From positions 1 through 64,000 of the forward strand of contig CAZMDJ010000001.1 in assembly GCA_964565165.1 (NCBI GenBank): a stretch of 64,000 nt of DNA, in the 5' to 3' direction. Under the pieces are notes generated by a model. The model made no database searches, was not told where the DNA came from, and saw nothing but the letters and a program-made list of their open reading frames with translations. Below are positions 53,998 to 62,228 of this stretch, piece by piece. The stretch comes from ZLKRG08 sp964565165. GTDB taxonomy: Bacteria; Actinomycetota; Actinomycetes; Nanopelagicales; Nanopelagicaceae. The position numbers were made by a program, and so were the translations under genes. The stretch's first letter is position 1. Every line of letters begins with the position of its first letter.

Positions 53998-55372
53998 ATG
54001 ACAACGCCACTTAAATTGAAAAGTGAGCGGGTTGGCAAAGTAACTCTCACCGAAGATAGACCCTATCTATCGGTCTTGGTTGATACTGGCGTCTTTCATC
54101 TCGACTACGAATTTGATTATTCGTTGCCGTCAAAATTCTCATTACAACCAGGTAATTGGGTTTCAGTACCATTTCATGGGCGTAATTGTTTGGGCTTGAT
54201 TGTTTCGCGCAGCGCTAAAAGCACGGTATCAAAGGTGCAACCAATCAATCGTGGCGTCAATGGTCCATTCATTAGTGCAGAGCATTTGAAGTTGTACATA
54301 TCTGTTTCCGAGCGTTGGGCGGCGCCTATTTTTGATGTGCTTCGTTTCGTTACAAAATACAAGGGGAGCGCAAGCGTTCTACCTATAGGAGCCGGTGAAG
54401 GAAAACGTCTCTATCTACAGCTACCACCAAATCAGAGCGAGATTAGAGCAATTAAAGAGATTGCGATCAAAAGCGCAAAGAGTGGTTCAACTTTAGTAAT
54501 AGCCCCTGAAGCTAGGTTGGCAGCGAAATTGGAGAGCACCGAATATGAAGTAGCNNNNNNNNNNNNNNNNNNNNNNNNNNNNNNNNNNNNNNNNNNNNNN
54601 NNNNNNNNNNNNNNNNNNNNNNNNNNNNNNNNNNNNNNNNNNNNNNNNNNNNNNTTCCAAGAGCTCTCCACCGACCTGTGTAATCTGCGCAAGCATCTAC
54701 CAGGATTGGCGCTGTTCTTACTGCCAGAAAGAGAAAATTTATCTACTAGGTAGAGGAATCGAAAAGATCGCTGAAGATTTTGGACGCGCGTTTCCTAATA
54801 CTGAAATCCATATTGCAACTGCAGATAAGGAGATGGAAGGCGATGTAAGTAGGCGCTCTATTGTTTTAGCAACTGTAGGCGCAGCACCTGAATTGAAATA
54901 CTCAGCAACTCTCGTACTTGAGGGCATCAACTTAGGTTCCGATATGCGAAGTGAAGAACGTTACCTATCTACTCTATTTAGATATGCAGCTTATTCTTCC
55001 GGCGAATTAATGGTGGTTGAAAGAGATGAACATCCTGCAGTTAACTCACTAATTAAATGGAATCCGATTCCTTACCTAAATAGGTTATTAATTGATTTAA
55101 CGGAAGCCGACCTACCGCCATCAACTAGACATATCTTGATAAAGAGTGATGATGCAGAGCGTATTTACACTGGATTTTTAGCAGCGCTTCGCGAAAATAG
55201 AATCCCTTCGAACTCTAAGGTTCATAATCTCGGTAATGGAGTTATTTCGATCTTCTTCACGTTAAAGAGCGCCAAGACAATGCTCTCTTTCCTATATGAA
55301 TTTCAGAAGCGACGTTCTATGAGTGGCAAGCCACTTGCCAAGGTGCGAATAGATCCATATCTACTCGGTTAG
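53998..55372 (+). CDS. priA: primosomal protein N' (PriA), interrupted by assembly gap
   Basis: Actinobacterial PriA-like replication restart protein. The part before the gap (185 residues) has the 3'-DNA-binding domain and the start of the helicase domain. After the gap the frame shifts by one and reads through CVIC and CSYC (zinc-binding cysteines), a helicase C-terminal region, and a C-terminus ending KVRIDPYLLG. The frame change comes from the placeholder length of the gap, not a real frameshift. GAGEGKRLYL stands where a GKT P-loop would be, as in the helicase-dead PriA of actinobacteria. Missing sequence is probably several hundred bases. Confidence 0.85.
54555..54654. other. assembly gap (100 N)
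   Basis: A run of exactly 100 N, the usual placeholder for a scaffold gap of unknown length, lies inside priA. Confidence 0.99.
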
Positions 55373-55375
55373 AAT
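55370..55375 (+). promoter_or_regulatory. -10 box for def containing the priA stop codon
   Basis: TAGAAT begins with the priA stop TAG and is followed by six bases and ATG 55382. The same arrangement is seen at pdxS. Confidence 0.5.
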
Positions 55376-55381
55376 TCGCCT

Positions 55382-55942
55382 ATGTCGATTCAGCCAATTC
55401 GTCTTTTCGGAGATCCAGTTCTGACTTCGCCTGCGCAACCTGTTACGACCTTTGATAAAGAGCTACGAAAATTGGTTAAAGATTTAACTGAAACCATGCA
55501 AGATGCGCCAGGTGCAGGTTTGGCTGCGCCACAAATTGGGGTTCCGCTACGAGTATTTACCTGGGATGTTGATGATGAAGTTGGTCATCTAGTAAACCCA
55601 GTTTTGGATTTATCTGATGAGCTTCAAGATGGAGAAGAAGGTTGCCTTTCTTTTCCGGAACTTCGATATACCACACCTCGTGCGCTTCGCGCAGTGGCTA
55701 AAGGCTTCAATATGTACGGAGATCCAGTCATTATCGAAGGATCAGAATTTCTAGCAAGAGCGTTGCAACACGAGACAGATCACTTAGATGGCATACTTTT
55801 TATCGATCGCCTAAATGATGAAGATCGAAAAGCAGCGATGAAAGAAATCCGTGATTCAGAGTGGTTTGGTTTAGCTGCAGCAACCGGACAGGATCCAATT
55901 ATTAAAGTCTCACCACATAGCACTTTCGGTAGAGGTAATTAA
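55382..55942 (+). CDS. def: peptide deformylase
   Basis: A 186-residue metalloprotease that removes formyl groups from new proteins. All three motifs are present: GAGLAAPQIG (44-53), EGCLSFPE with C88, and HETDH (H130, E131, H134). It overlaps fmt by one base, pairing removal and addition of formyl. Confidence 0.96.
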   Translation: MSIQPIRLFGDPVLTSPAQPVTTFDKELRKLVKDLTETMQDAPGAGLAAPQIGVPLRVFTWDVDDEVGHLVNPVLDLSDELQDGEEGCLSFPELRYTTPRALRAVAKGFNMYGDPVIIEGSEFLARALQHETDHLDGILFIDRLNDEDRKAAMKEIRDSEWFGLAAATGQDPIIKVSPHSTFGRGN

Positions 55943-56817
55943 TGAAGTTGGTAATTGCAGCTACCCCCAAGGTGGCGATTCCAACTATCACTGAACTAAA
56001 GAAATTACATCAAGTAACAATCGTTACCCAGCCTGATCGTCCGGCTGGGCGCGGCAAGCAACTTCGTCAAAGTGAAATTGCCGATGCATTTGAAGGCGTT
56101 CTAAAACCTGAATCCGAAGCAGAGCTGACCGAGATTCTCCAGAGCGCAGATCTCCTGGTTACGATCGGTTATGGAAAGATTCTAAAGAGTGAGACACTCT
56201 CACTTCCGAAATTTGGTGGAATTAATCTCCACTTTTCACTTCTTCCTAAATGGCGTGGCGCAGCACCAGTGCAAAGAGCCATCGAAGCTGGAGATAAAGT
56301 TTCGGGAGTTACAGTCTTCCAAATGGATTCGGGGATGGATACTGGACCAATCTGGGTGCAGCGCGAATTTCCTATTCCTTACGGTTTCTCATCGCCTGAA
56401 CTTTTTGAAGAGTTAGCAAATCTGGGCGTATCTGCAATTTTGGATGCACTTTCAGCGATTGAAAGTGGCGGTAAGCCGCATGATCAAACGGGTGAGGCAA
56501 CTATTGCTAAAAAAATTTCTAAAGATGAATGCGTTATCAATTGGAATTTGGATACAGGGTCAATTATTAGAAAAGTGAAAGCATTTGCATTTAATCCTGG
56601 AGTTACCACTTCAATTCGAGGGCAACAGATGAAGATTGCCGATGTACGTGAGGGCGTATCAAAGTTACAACCAGGTGAACTAAGCAAAACCGGGGAAGTT
56701 GGCACCGCTGATGGCTCAGTTCAATTATTGACTGTCATTCCTGCGGGTAAACGCGCAATGTCAGCCCCAGATTGGTTAAATGGCTTTAAGCCAGAAGCTG
56801 GAGAGCGTTTTGAGTAA
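55942..56817 (+). CDS. fmt: methionyl-tRNA formyltransferase
   Basis: A 291-residue enzyme, slightly shorter than the usual 310. It has the tRNA-binding loop region RPAGRGKQL, catalytic NLHFSLLPKWRGAAPVQRAI (N95, H97) and MDSGMDTGPI with the catalytic Asp, and a C-terminal OB domain. It formylates initiator Met-tRNA. It overlaps rsmB. Confidence 0.95.
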   Translation: MKLVIAATPKVAIPTITELKKLHQVTIVTQPDRPAGRGKQLRQSEIADAFEGVLKPESEAELTEILQSADLLVTIGYGKILKSETLSLPKFGGINLHFSLLPKWRGAAPVQRAIEAGDKVSGVTVFQMDSGMDTGPIWVQREFPIPYGFSSPELFEELANLGVSAILDALSAIESGGKPHDQTGEATIAKKISKDECVINWNLDTGSIIRKVKAFAFNPGVTTSIRGQQMKIADVREGVSKLQPGELSKTGEVGTADGSVQLLTVIPAGKRAMSAPDWLNGFKPEAGERFE

Positions 56818-58117
56818 GAACTTTCGCAGAGTTACTCAGGATAAACCGCGTCAGATTGCTTTCGAAGTCTTAACCGAAGTTATGCGCGATGGCGCGTATT
56901 CAAATCTACTTCTGCCACAGAAACTTGCAAATAGTGGCCTTGATCAACGTGACAAAGCTTTTACAACTGAACTGGTTTACGGATCAATAAGACAGCTTGG
57001 ACGAAATGATTACATCGCTGCGCAATTTAGCGATCGCCCATGGAGCGAAGTTGATACCGGTATTGTCGATGTTATTCGACTTGGCACATACCAACTATTT
57101 GATATGCGAGTTCCGATCCATGCGGCGGTAGATGCAACTGTTAATTTAGCTCGTAGAGTAATTGGCGAGTCCAAAGCCTCGTACATAAACGCTCTTATGC
57201 GTAAGATTTCAAGCAAGACCTTAGATGAACATTTATCCCAAGTGCAGGATGACAGCGTTTCATCTCTTGCGATTCGATATAGCCATCCGGAGTGGATCAT
57301 CAATAGCTACCGTGATTTCATCTCTGATGTCGATGAGCTCAAAGAGCTTCTTCAATCGAACAACACCCCAGTCAAGCCAACGTTGGTTGCTTGGCCAGGC
57401 AAGTCAGAAACTGCAGAATTCGTAGGAGAACCAGGGAAGTATTCGCCATACGCGGTGCACATAACCTCAACTCCACAAGAGATTGAAGCTATTCGCCAAC
57501 GTCGCGCTGGAATTCAAGATGAAGGATCGCAAGTTCTGGCAATTGCTTTTGCAAAGGCAGCTAGCGAAAACGAACCTTGGTTAGATCTCTGCGCTGGCCC
57601 TGGCGGTAAAGCTGCGCTACTTTCATATCTTGCTAAGAGTGATTTCTATGCAAATGAGATCTCCGAAGCTCGCGCAGAATTAGTAAGACAAGTAGTCAAA
57701 GAAGGAACGCACGTTTCAGTTGGTGACGGCAGAGAAGTCAACTTGCCCGTAAATGCAATTCTCGCCGATGTTCCGTGTACTGGATTAGGTGCGCTACGTA
57801 GACGCCCAGAGGTACGTTGGCGTCGCAGTACCGATGACTTACGAGCTCTCACTAAGCTGCAATACGAATTATCAGAGCATGCAATTTCAATTCTCCCATC
57901 TGGTGGAATTTTCGGATACGCAACTTGCTCACCTCATATGGCTGAAACTAGAGCGCAAGCAGCAACCATTGAGAAGAAGTTACCTGTCGAAAAAATCGAT
58001 ATAGCACCCTTCCTGCCAACTAATTTAGAGAATGGGGTTGCCAACGGTTACATGCAGCTCTGGCCACACCGACACGAAACTGACGCTATGTTCCTAGCGC
58101 TTTATCGAAAGCGATAA
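56810..58117 (+). CDS. rsmB: 16S rRNA (cytosine-967 C5)-methyltransferase
   Basis: About 435 residues from TTG 56810; an ATG at 56780 would overlap fmt by 38 bases. The N-terminal NusB-like domain (PRQIAFEVLTEVMRDGAYSN) is followed by a SAM-dependent domain with LDLCAGPGGKAALL, the motif IV cysteine in DVPCTGLGALRRRPE and the catalytic cysteine in YATCSPHMAET. It methylates helix 31 of 16S rRNA. Confidence 0.93.
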   Translation: MSKNFRRVTQDKPRQIAFEVLTEVMRDGAYSNLLLPQKLANSGLDQRDKAFTTELVYGSIRQLGRNDYIAAQFSDRPWSEVDTGIVDVIRLGTYQLFDMRVPIHAAVDATVNLARRVIGESKASYINALMRKISSKTLDEHLSQVQDDSVSSLAIRYSHPEWIINSYRDFISDVDELKELLQSNNTPVKPTLVAWPGKSETAEFVGEPGKYSPYAVHITSTPQEIEAIRQRRAGIQDEGSQVLAIAFAKAASENEPWLDLCAGPGGKAALLSYLAKSDFYANEISEARAELVRQVVKEGTHVSVGDGREVNLPVNAILADVPCTGLGALRRRPEVRWRRSTDDLRALTKLQYELSEHAISILPSGGIFGYATCSPHMAETRAQAATIEKKLPVEKIDIAPFLPTNLENGVANGYMQLWPHRHETDAMFLALYRKR

Positions 58118-58118
58118 T
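58113..58118 (+). promoter_or_regulatory. -10 box for rpe containing the rsmB stop codon
   Basis: GATAAT includes the rsmB stop TAA (58115-58117) and is followed by six bases and ATG 58125. Confidence 0.4.
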
Positions 58119-58124
58119 TAGCCA

Positions 58125-58778
58125 ATGCGCGATATTCGTATCACTCCAAGTATTCTCAATGCAGATCTAAATGATCTAGATAATGAGATTGCAAAGATCT
58201 CTAAAGTATCGGATCTACTACATCTAGACATCATGGATAATATATTTGTTCCAAACCTAACTTGGAACTTTGAAGCCGCCGAAGAGATTATCCGTAAAGC
58301 ACCGCTTCCAGTTGATGCGCATTTGATGATTGAAGATCCAGATATACAAGGACCCAAATATGCAGAGGTTGGCTGCAAAAGCGTAACTATTCATTATGAA
58401 GCAACCGCTAATGTTAAACAAACTTTGCAGAGTATTCGCAGAGCCGGAGCAAGGGCAGCGCTTGCCCTAAAACCAAAAACTGATTTCTCAGTACTACTTG
58501 AATATCGCGAACTGATTGACATGATTTTGATTATGACTGTAGAGCCAGGCTTTGGCGGTCAAAAATTCATGGCAGATATGATGGATAAAGTCTCTAAATC
58601 ACGTAACTTCATCGGAGATGCGGATATCTGGTTGCAGGTAGATGGCGGCATCTCATTAGATACCATTGAGGTAGCTCGTAATGCAGGTGCAGATACATTT
58701 GTTGCCGGAAGCGCAGTATTTAAGGCTCCAGATCCCGCTGCAATGGTTCTGCAACTCAAAGAATTGGCAACGAAGTAA
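58125..58778 (+). CDS. rpe: ribulose-phosphate 3-epimerase
   Basis: A 217-residue TIM barrel with PSILNADLNDL, metal ligands in LHLDIMD and DAHLMIED, MTVEPGFGGQKF, and the last catalytic Asp in QVDGGI. It interconverts ribulose-5-phosphate and xylulose-5-phosphate in the pentose phosphate pathway. The common HFVPN is IFVPN here, a mild variant. Confidence 0.95.
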   Translation: MRDIRITPSILNADLNDLDNEIAKISKVSDLLHLDIMDNIFVPNLTWNFEAAEEIIRKAPLPVDAHLMIEDPDIQGPKYAEVGCKSVTIHYEATANVKQTLQSIRRAGARAALALKPKTDFSVLLEYRELIDMILIMTVEPGFGGQKFMADMMDKVSKSRNFIGDADIWLQVDGGISLDTIEVARNAGADTFVAGSAVFKAPDPAAMVLQLKELATK

Positions 58779-58790
58779 GTTATTTCAAAG

Positions 58791-58796
58791 TAAAAT
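58791..58796 (+). promoter_or_regulatory. -10 box for hisE-hisG
   Basis: TAAAAT is followed by six bases and GTG 58803. It supports GTG as the hisE start and a leaderless hisEG transcript. Confidence 0.5.
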
Positions 58797-58802
58797 TATC
58801 AA

Positions 58803-59066
58803 GTGAAATCATTCGAACAATTGTGGGCAGAGCTGGGCGAGACGCTCCAGAGCGCTGATCCAAACTCCGGTACCGTTTCATTGGTTAATTCCGGTGTTCA
58901 CGCAATTGGTAAGAAGATCATGGAAGAAGCTGGCGAAGTTTGGATTGCAGCCGAATATCAGAGCGATCAAGAGTTGGCTTTAGAAATTTCACAACTACTT
59001 TACTATTTACAGGTTCTGGCAAAGGCGCGAGGAATCTCTTTAGAAGATATCTATAAGGAGCTCTAA
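58803..59066 (+). CDS. hisE: phosphoribosyl-ATP pyrophosphohydrolase
   Basis: An 87-residue helical MazG-like enzyme with KKIMEEAGEVWIAAEY, the EEXXE-type metal site, and a C-terminal KARGISLEDIYKEL. It does the second step of histidine synthesis. It overlaps hisG by one base; the pairing is typical of actinobacteria. Confidence 0.95.
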   Translation: MKSFEQLWAELGETLQSADPNSGTVSLVNSGVHAIGKKIMEEAGEVWIAAEYQSDQELALEISQLLYYLQVLAKARGISLEDIYKEL

Positions 59067-59908
59067 TGAAGATTGCCGTCCCAAATAAAGGCTCTCTAGC
59101 TGATTCAAGTATTCAAATTCTTAAAGAGGCTGGTTATCGTCAGCGCACTGATTCACGCGATTTAGTTTTAGTAGACCCAGAAAACGGCGTTGAGTTTTAC
59201 TATCTCCGCCCACGAGACATTGCACTCTATGTTGGAACAGGTGAATTGCAGGCGGGTATTACTGGTCGCGATTTATTAATTGATTCTGGTGCAAGTGCCG
59301 AGGAGGTTCTACCTTTAGATTTTGGTGGATCAACATTTAGATTTGCAGCCCCTGCTGGTGGCTCTTGGAAAATTGCAGATATCAATGGAAAACGCGTTGC
59401 TTCTGCCTACCCAGGGCTAGTTAATAATTATCTTTCTAAGGCTGGCGTAAAGGCGGAGATTGTTCGCCTAGATGGCGCTGTTGAATCTTCGGTTCGTTTG
59501 GGTGTTGCAGATTTAATCGCTGATGTGGTGAGCACTGGAAATACGCTGCGCCAAGCCGGACTTGAAATGTTTGGTGATCCAATTCTTAAGAGCGAAGCAG
59601 TACTAATTAAGCGCGCTGGAACTACCGCGGCTCCTGAATTTGAAACTTTGCAACGTCGACTTTCTGGCGTCGTTATCGCTCGTCAATATGTGCTTCTTGA
59701 TTACGATATTCAAAAAAGTGCGTTAGAGAAAGCTTGCGCTTTAACACCAGGTCTTGAATCTCCAACAATCTCACCGCTTGCTAAAGAGGATTGGGCGGCA
59801 GTTCGTGCAATGGTGCCACGCAAAGATACCAATCGTGTGATGGATGAACTTTGGGCAATCGGTGCGCGAGGAATCCTAGTTACCGATATCCACGCTTGCC
59901 GGTTATAA
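59066..59908 (+). CDS. hisG: ATP phosphoribosyltransferase, long form
   Basis: A 280-residue long-form HisG. The catalytic part has AVPNKGSLADSS and the PRPP loop VADLIADVVSTGNTLRQAGLE. The C-terminal ACT-like regulatory domain (about 210-280) gives histidine feedback in this form; no hisZ is needed. Its 3' end overlaps the convergent serB by six bases. Confidence 0.95.
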   Translation: MKIAVPNKGSLADSSIQILKEAGYRQRTDSRDLVLVDPENGVEFYYLRPRDIALYVGTGELQAGITGRDLLIDSGASAEEVLPLDFGGSTFRFAAPAGGSWKIADINGKRVASAYPGLVNNYLSKAGVKAEIVRLDGAVESSVRLGVADLIADVVSTGNTLRQAGLEMFGDPILKSEAVLIKRAGTTAAPEFETLQRRLSGVVIARQYVLLDYDIQKSALEKACALTPGLESPTISPLAKEDWAAVRAMVPRKDTNRVMDELWAIGARGILVTDIHACRL

Positions 59909-60520
59909 GTAATTTAGAACTTCGCGTAAATCTCGCTTTTTTATAACCACATCTGCAACGTCGTTCAGCGCATCTTTCGCGCAAAATGCAATTCCGATAT
60001 CTGCTGCCATCACCATATCGATGTCATTGGCGCCATCACCGATAGCGATTGTTTGAGAAGGTTTTAATTCCAGTTTTAATTCAGCTAAATAGGCTGCTTT
60101 AGCATGACGGTCAACAATTGCACCTTCAACCTTGCCAGTTAACTTGCCGCTTTCAACACCTAAAGTGTTTGCGCGATAGTTAGCCACGTTCAGCGTATCC
60201 ATTAGAGGAGCGATAACTTTAGTAAAGCCACCAGAGACCACTGCCACGGTATCGCCTTGCCCCTGTAACTCAGCAATTAATTCAACTGCTCCGGTGGTTA
60301 AAGAGATATCACTGCGAACCGCTTCAATGACAGACTCTGGTAAATCCTTTAAAAGTGCAACACGTTCCTTTAGCGAAGCTTGGAAATCTAACTCTCCGGC
60401 CATTGCGCGATCGGTAATATCTTTCACCTTATCTTGGACCCCGGCATGGGCCGCAATAAGTTCAATTACTTCCTGGTTGATTAACGTCGAATCAACATCA
60501 AATAGGAAGAGCCTCTTCAT
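59903..60520 (-). CDS. serB: phosphoserine phosphatase, catalytic domain only
   Basis: A 205-residue HAD phosphatase with the DVDST motif (D8, D10), VVSGGFTKV and GDGANDIDM. It makes serine from phosphoserine. Actinobacterial SerB is usually one chain with N-terminal ACT domains; here the catalytic part stands alone and starts four bases inside an upstream ACT protein gene. Confidence 0.93.
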   Translation of the reverse strand: MKRLFLFDVDSTLINQEVIELIAAHAGVQDKVKDITDRAMAGELDFQASLKERVALLKDLPESVIEAVRSDISLTTGAVELIAELQGQGDTVAVVSGGFTKVIAPLMDTLNVANYRANTLGVESGKLTGKVEGAIVDRHAKAAYLAELKLELKPSQTIAIGDGANDIDMVMAADIGIAFCAKDALNDVADVVIKKRDLREVLNYL

Positions 60521-60765
60521 CGATAATCTACGACCAAATCCACATTGAGCTTCTCGGCAGTAGAAAGTAGATCCTTTTCAATAGCCTTTGCATGGGCTTT
60601 ATCTAACGAGAAGTGAATCGCTAAAAAATATCGCTTACGAATATCCATGCTCTGCTGATCTAGAATTTGGATTGTGAATGGCGAGAGAGTTTCTAGAATC
60701 GCCGCTTCAATACCTGGCGCGCTCTCTCCAGTGACAAGAATCAAACCGGTGAAATTAGAGTTCAT
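60517..60765 (-). CDS. stand-alone ACT-domain protein, split from SerB
   Basis: An 82-residue protein with the ACT pattern: strand GLILVTGESAPGIEAAILETL, strand ILDQQSMDIRKRYFLAIHF, then a helix and the final LVVDYR. It matches the N-terminal ACT part of SerB. The ATGA overlap with serB means the two would be made together. It may bind serine and tune the phosphatase; that is an inference. Confidence 0.75.
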   Translation of the reverse strand: MNSNFTGLILVTGESAPGIEAAILETLSPFTIQILDQQSMDIRKRYFLAIHFSLDKAHAKAIEKDLLSTAEKLNVDLVVDYR

Positions 60766-60771
60766 TTCGCA

Positions 60772-60777
60772 ATTTTA
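60772..60777 (-). promoter_or_regulatory. -10 box for ACT-serB
   Basis: TAAAAT on the minus strand is followed by six bases and ATG 60765. Confidence 0.5.
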
Positions 60778-60792
60778 GAGTAGCCCTTGAGG

Positions 60793-60798
60793 TAATCT
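60793..60798 (+). promoter_or_regulatory. possible -10 box for ABC ATPase gene
   Basis: TAATCT is followed by nine bases and ATG 60808. It is divergent from the ACT-serB box, 16 bases away. Confidence 0.35.
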
Positions 60799-60807
60799 TG
60801 CCAACCT

Positions 60808-61590
60808 ATGGCACATGTAGCATCGATCTCAAACGCCATTGTTGCGCGCTCAGGTAAAGATATTCTCGGTCCGGTCTCGTTCACTCTCTCTGAAGGTGAA
60901 CGGTGGGTAATCCTTGGTCCAAATGGCGCAGGAAAGTCCACGTTACTAAAGCTTCTTGCAACAGAGATTTTCCCAACTTCCGGAACGGTTGCGCTTCTGG
61001 GCCATCAAATGGGCAAAGTTGATGTCTTTGAACTACGAACTCGTATCGGTATTTGCGGATCAATGAAACACGAACAGATTCCTGAAAATGAAACCGTGAA
61101 AGATGTGGTCTTAACAGCGGCATATGCAGTTCTTGGCCGCTGGAATGAAGTTTACGATTTATGGGACGAATCAAGAGCTTCGGCGCTATTAACAACTTTT
61201 GGAGTACGTGAATTGGGTGATCGTTACTACGGAACTCTTAGCGATGGCGAACGTAAACGTGTGCAGATTGCTCGTGCTTTGATGATTGACCCAGAACTTT
61301 TATTACTCGATGAACCGACGGCAGGTTTAGATATGGGTGGCAGGGAAGATTTGTTAACGCGATTTGCAAACTTCGCAACTGATAATCGCGCCCCGGTTAC
61401 CGTAACTGTCACGCATCACATTGAAGAGATTCCGGCTGGAACAACTCATGCGCTTCTATTAAAGGATGGCAAAGTCGCAGTAAGCGGTCCGGTCAGCCAA
61501 GTAATTACCAGCAAACATGTAAGTAACGTTTTCGGCATACCTATGGAAGTTACTTCAACCAATGGACGCTTCTACGCACGCGCTAAGTAA
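60808..61590 (+). CDS. ABC transporter ATP-binding protein
   Basis: A 260-residue ABC ATPase with Walker A GPNGAGKST (37-45), signature LSDGERKRVQIARAL, Walker B LLLLDEPTAGLD and the switch His in VTVTHHIEEIP. No permease or binding protein gene is adjacent, so it may be an orphan ATPase of the YlmA/ModF-like group. Substrate unknown. It overlaps ung by 29 bases. Confidence 0.88.
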   Translation: MAHVASISNAIVARSGKDILGPVSFTLSEGERWVILGPNGAGKSTLLKLLATEIFPTSGTVALLGHQMGKVDVFELRTRIGICGSMKHEQIPENETVKDVVLTAAYAVLGRWNEVYDLWDESRASALLTTFGVRELGDRYYGTLSDGERKRVQIARALMIDPELLLLDEPTAGLDMGGREDLLTRFANFATDNRAPVTVTVTHHIEEIPAGTTHALLLKDGKVAVSGPVSQVITSKHVSNVFGIPMEVTSTNGRFYARAK

Positions 61591-62182
61591 GGTTCACCCA
61601 CACTGGCTTCAAACCTTTCCTGAAGAATTTACAAAGGCAGCTACGCTTCTTGAGCAATTAGAGAATTTCACTCCTGCAGTTGCCGATGTTTTCAATGTGT
61701 TCGCAACTTCACCCATTGAAATTAAAGTAGTAATCGTAGGACAAGATCCATATCCAACTGCAGGGGATGCGATGGGACTTGCATTCTCTGTTAACAGATC
61801 AGAGCGGCTACCAAAATCGCTCTCCAATATTTACAAGGAACTATTTGATGATTTGGGGATTAGGCGTAACTCTGGCGATCTTCGTGATTGGCAAGAGCAA
61901 GGTGTTTTCTTGATAAACAGAATTCTCACGACACCCATTGGAAATCCACTTGGCCATAAAGGAATTGGATGGGAGGAATTTACAGAGAAGATAATCGCTC
62001 ATCTGGGTAAGCATGGAGCGGTTGGATTATTGATGGGTAAACCTGCGCAAGAGATGGATAAATATTTCTCAAAGTCGGTAATTACTCCTCATCCAAGTCC
62101 ACTAAGTGCCTATCGAGGATTCTTTGGTGCAAAACCATTCTCTGCAGTTAATGCGCTTCTAGATGTTCCCATTAAATGGTGA
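61562..62182 (+). CDS. ung: uracil-DNA glycosylase, family 1
   Basis: A 206-residue enzyme with GQDPYPTAGDAMGLAFSV (Asp62 is the water-activating residue), FLINRILTT, and HPSPLSAYRGFFG with the catalytic His. It removes uracil from DNA. The start at 61562 lies inside the ABC gene and no closer start fits, so the overlap appears real. A hairpin terminator follows. Confidence 0.92.
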   Translation: MDASTHALSKVHPHWLQTFPEEFTKAATLLEQLENFTPAVADVFNVFATSPIEIKVVIVGQDPYPTAGDAMGLAFSVNRSERLPKSLSNIYKELFDDLGIRRNSGDLRDWQEQGVFLINRILTTPIGNPLGHKGIGWEEFTEKIIAHLGKHGAVGLLMGKPAQEMDKYFSKSVITPHPSPLSAYRGFFGAKPFSAVNALLDVPIKW

Positions 62183-62212
62183 AAGGGCGCCCTCTTTCGA
62201 GAACGCCCTTTC
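62181..62212. terminator. bidirectional terminator between ung and permease
   Basis: GAAAGGGCG (62181-62189) pairs with CGCCCTTTC (62204-62212), a 9-bp stem whose interior CTC/GAG can pair further. It starts at the last base pair of ung and lies before the stop of the convergent permease. It is the only strong terminator-like hairpin noticed in the window; the T-tract is weak. Confidence 0.7.
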
Positions 62213-62228
62213 GACTAACTATTTACTC

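Noticed and set aside
54655..54753. Separate small protein right after the N gap
   Set aside because: The frame joined to the gap is an artefact; the neighbouring frame carries PriA zinc-binding cysteines and continues into the PriA C-terminus.
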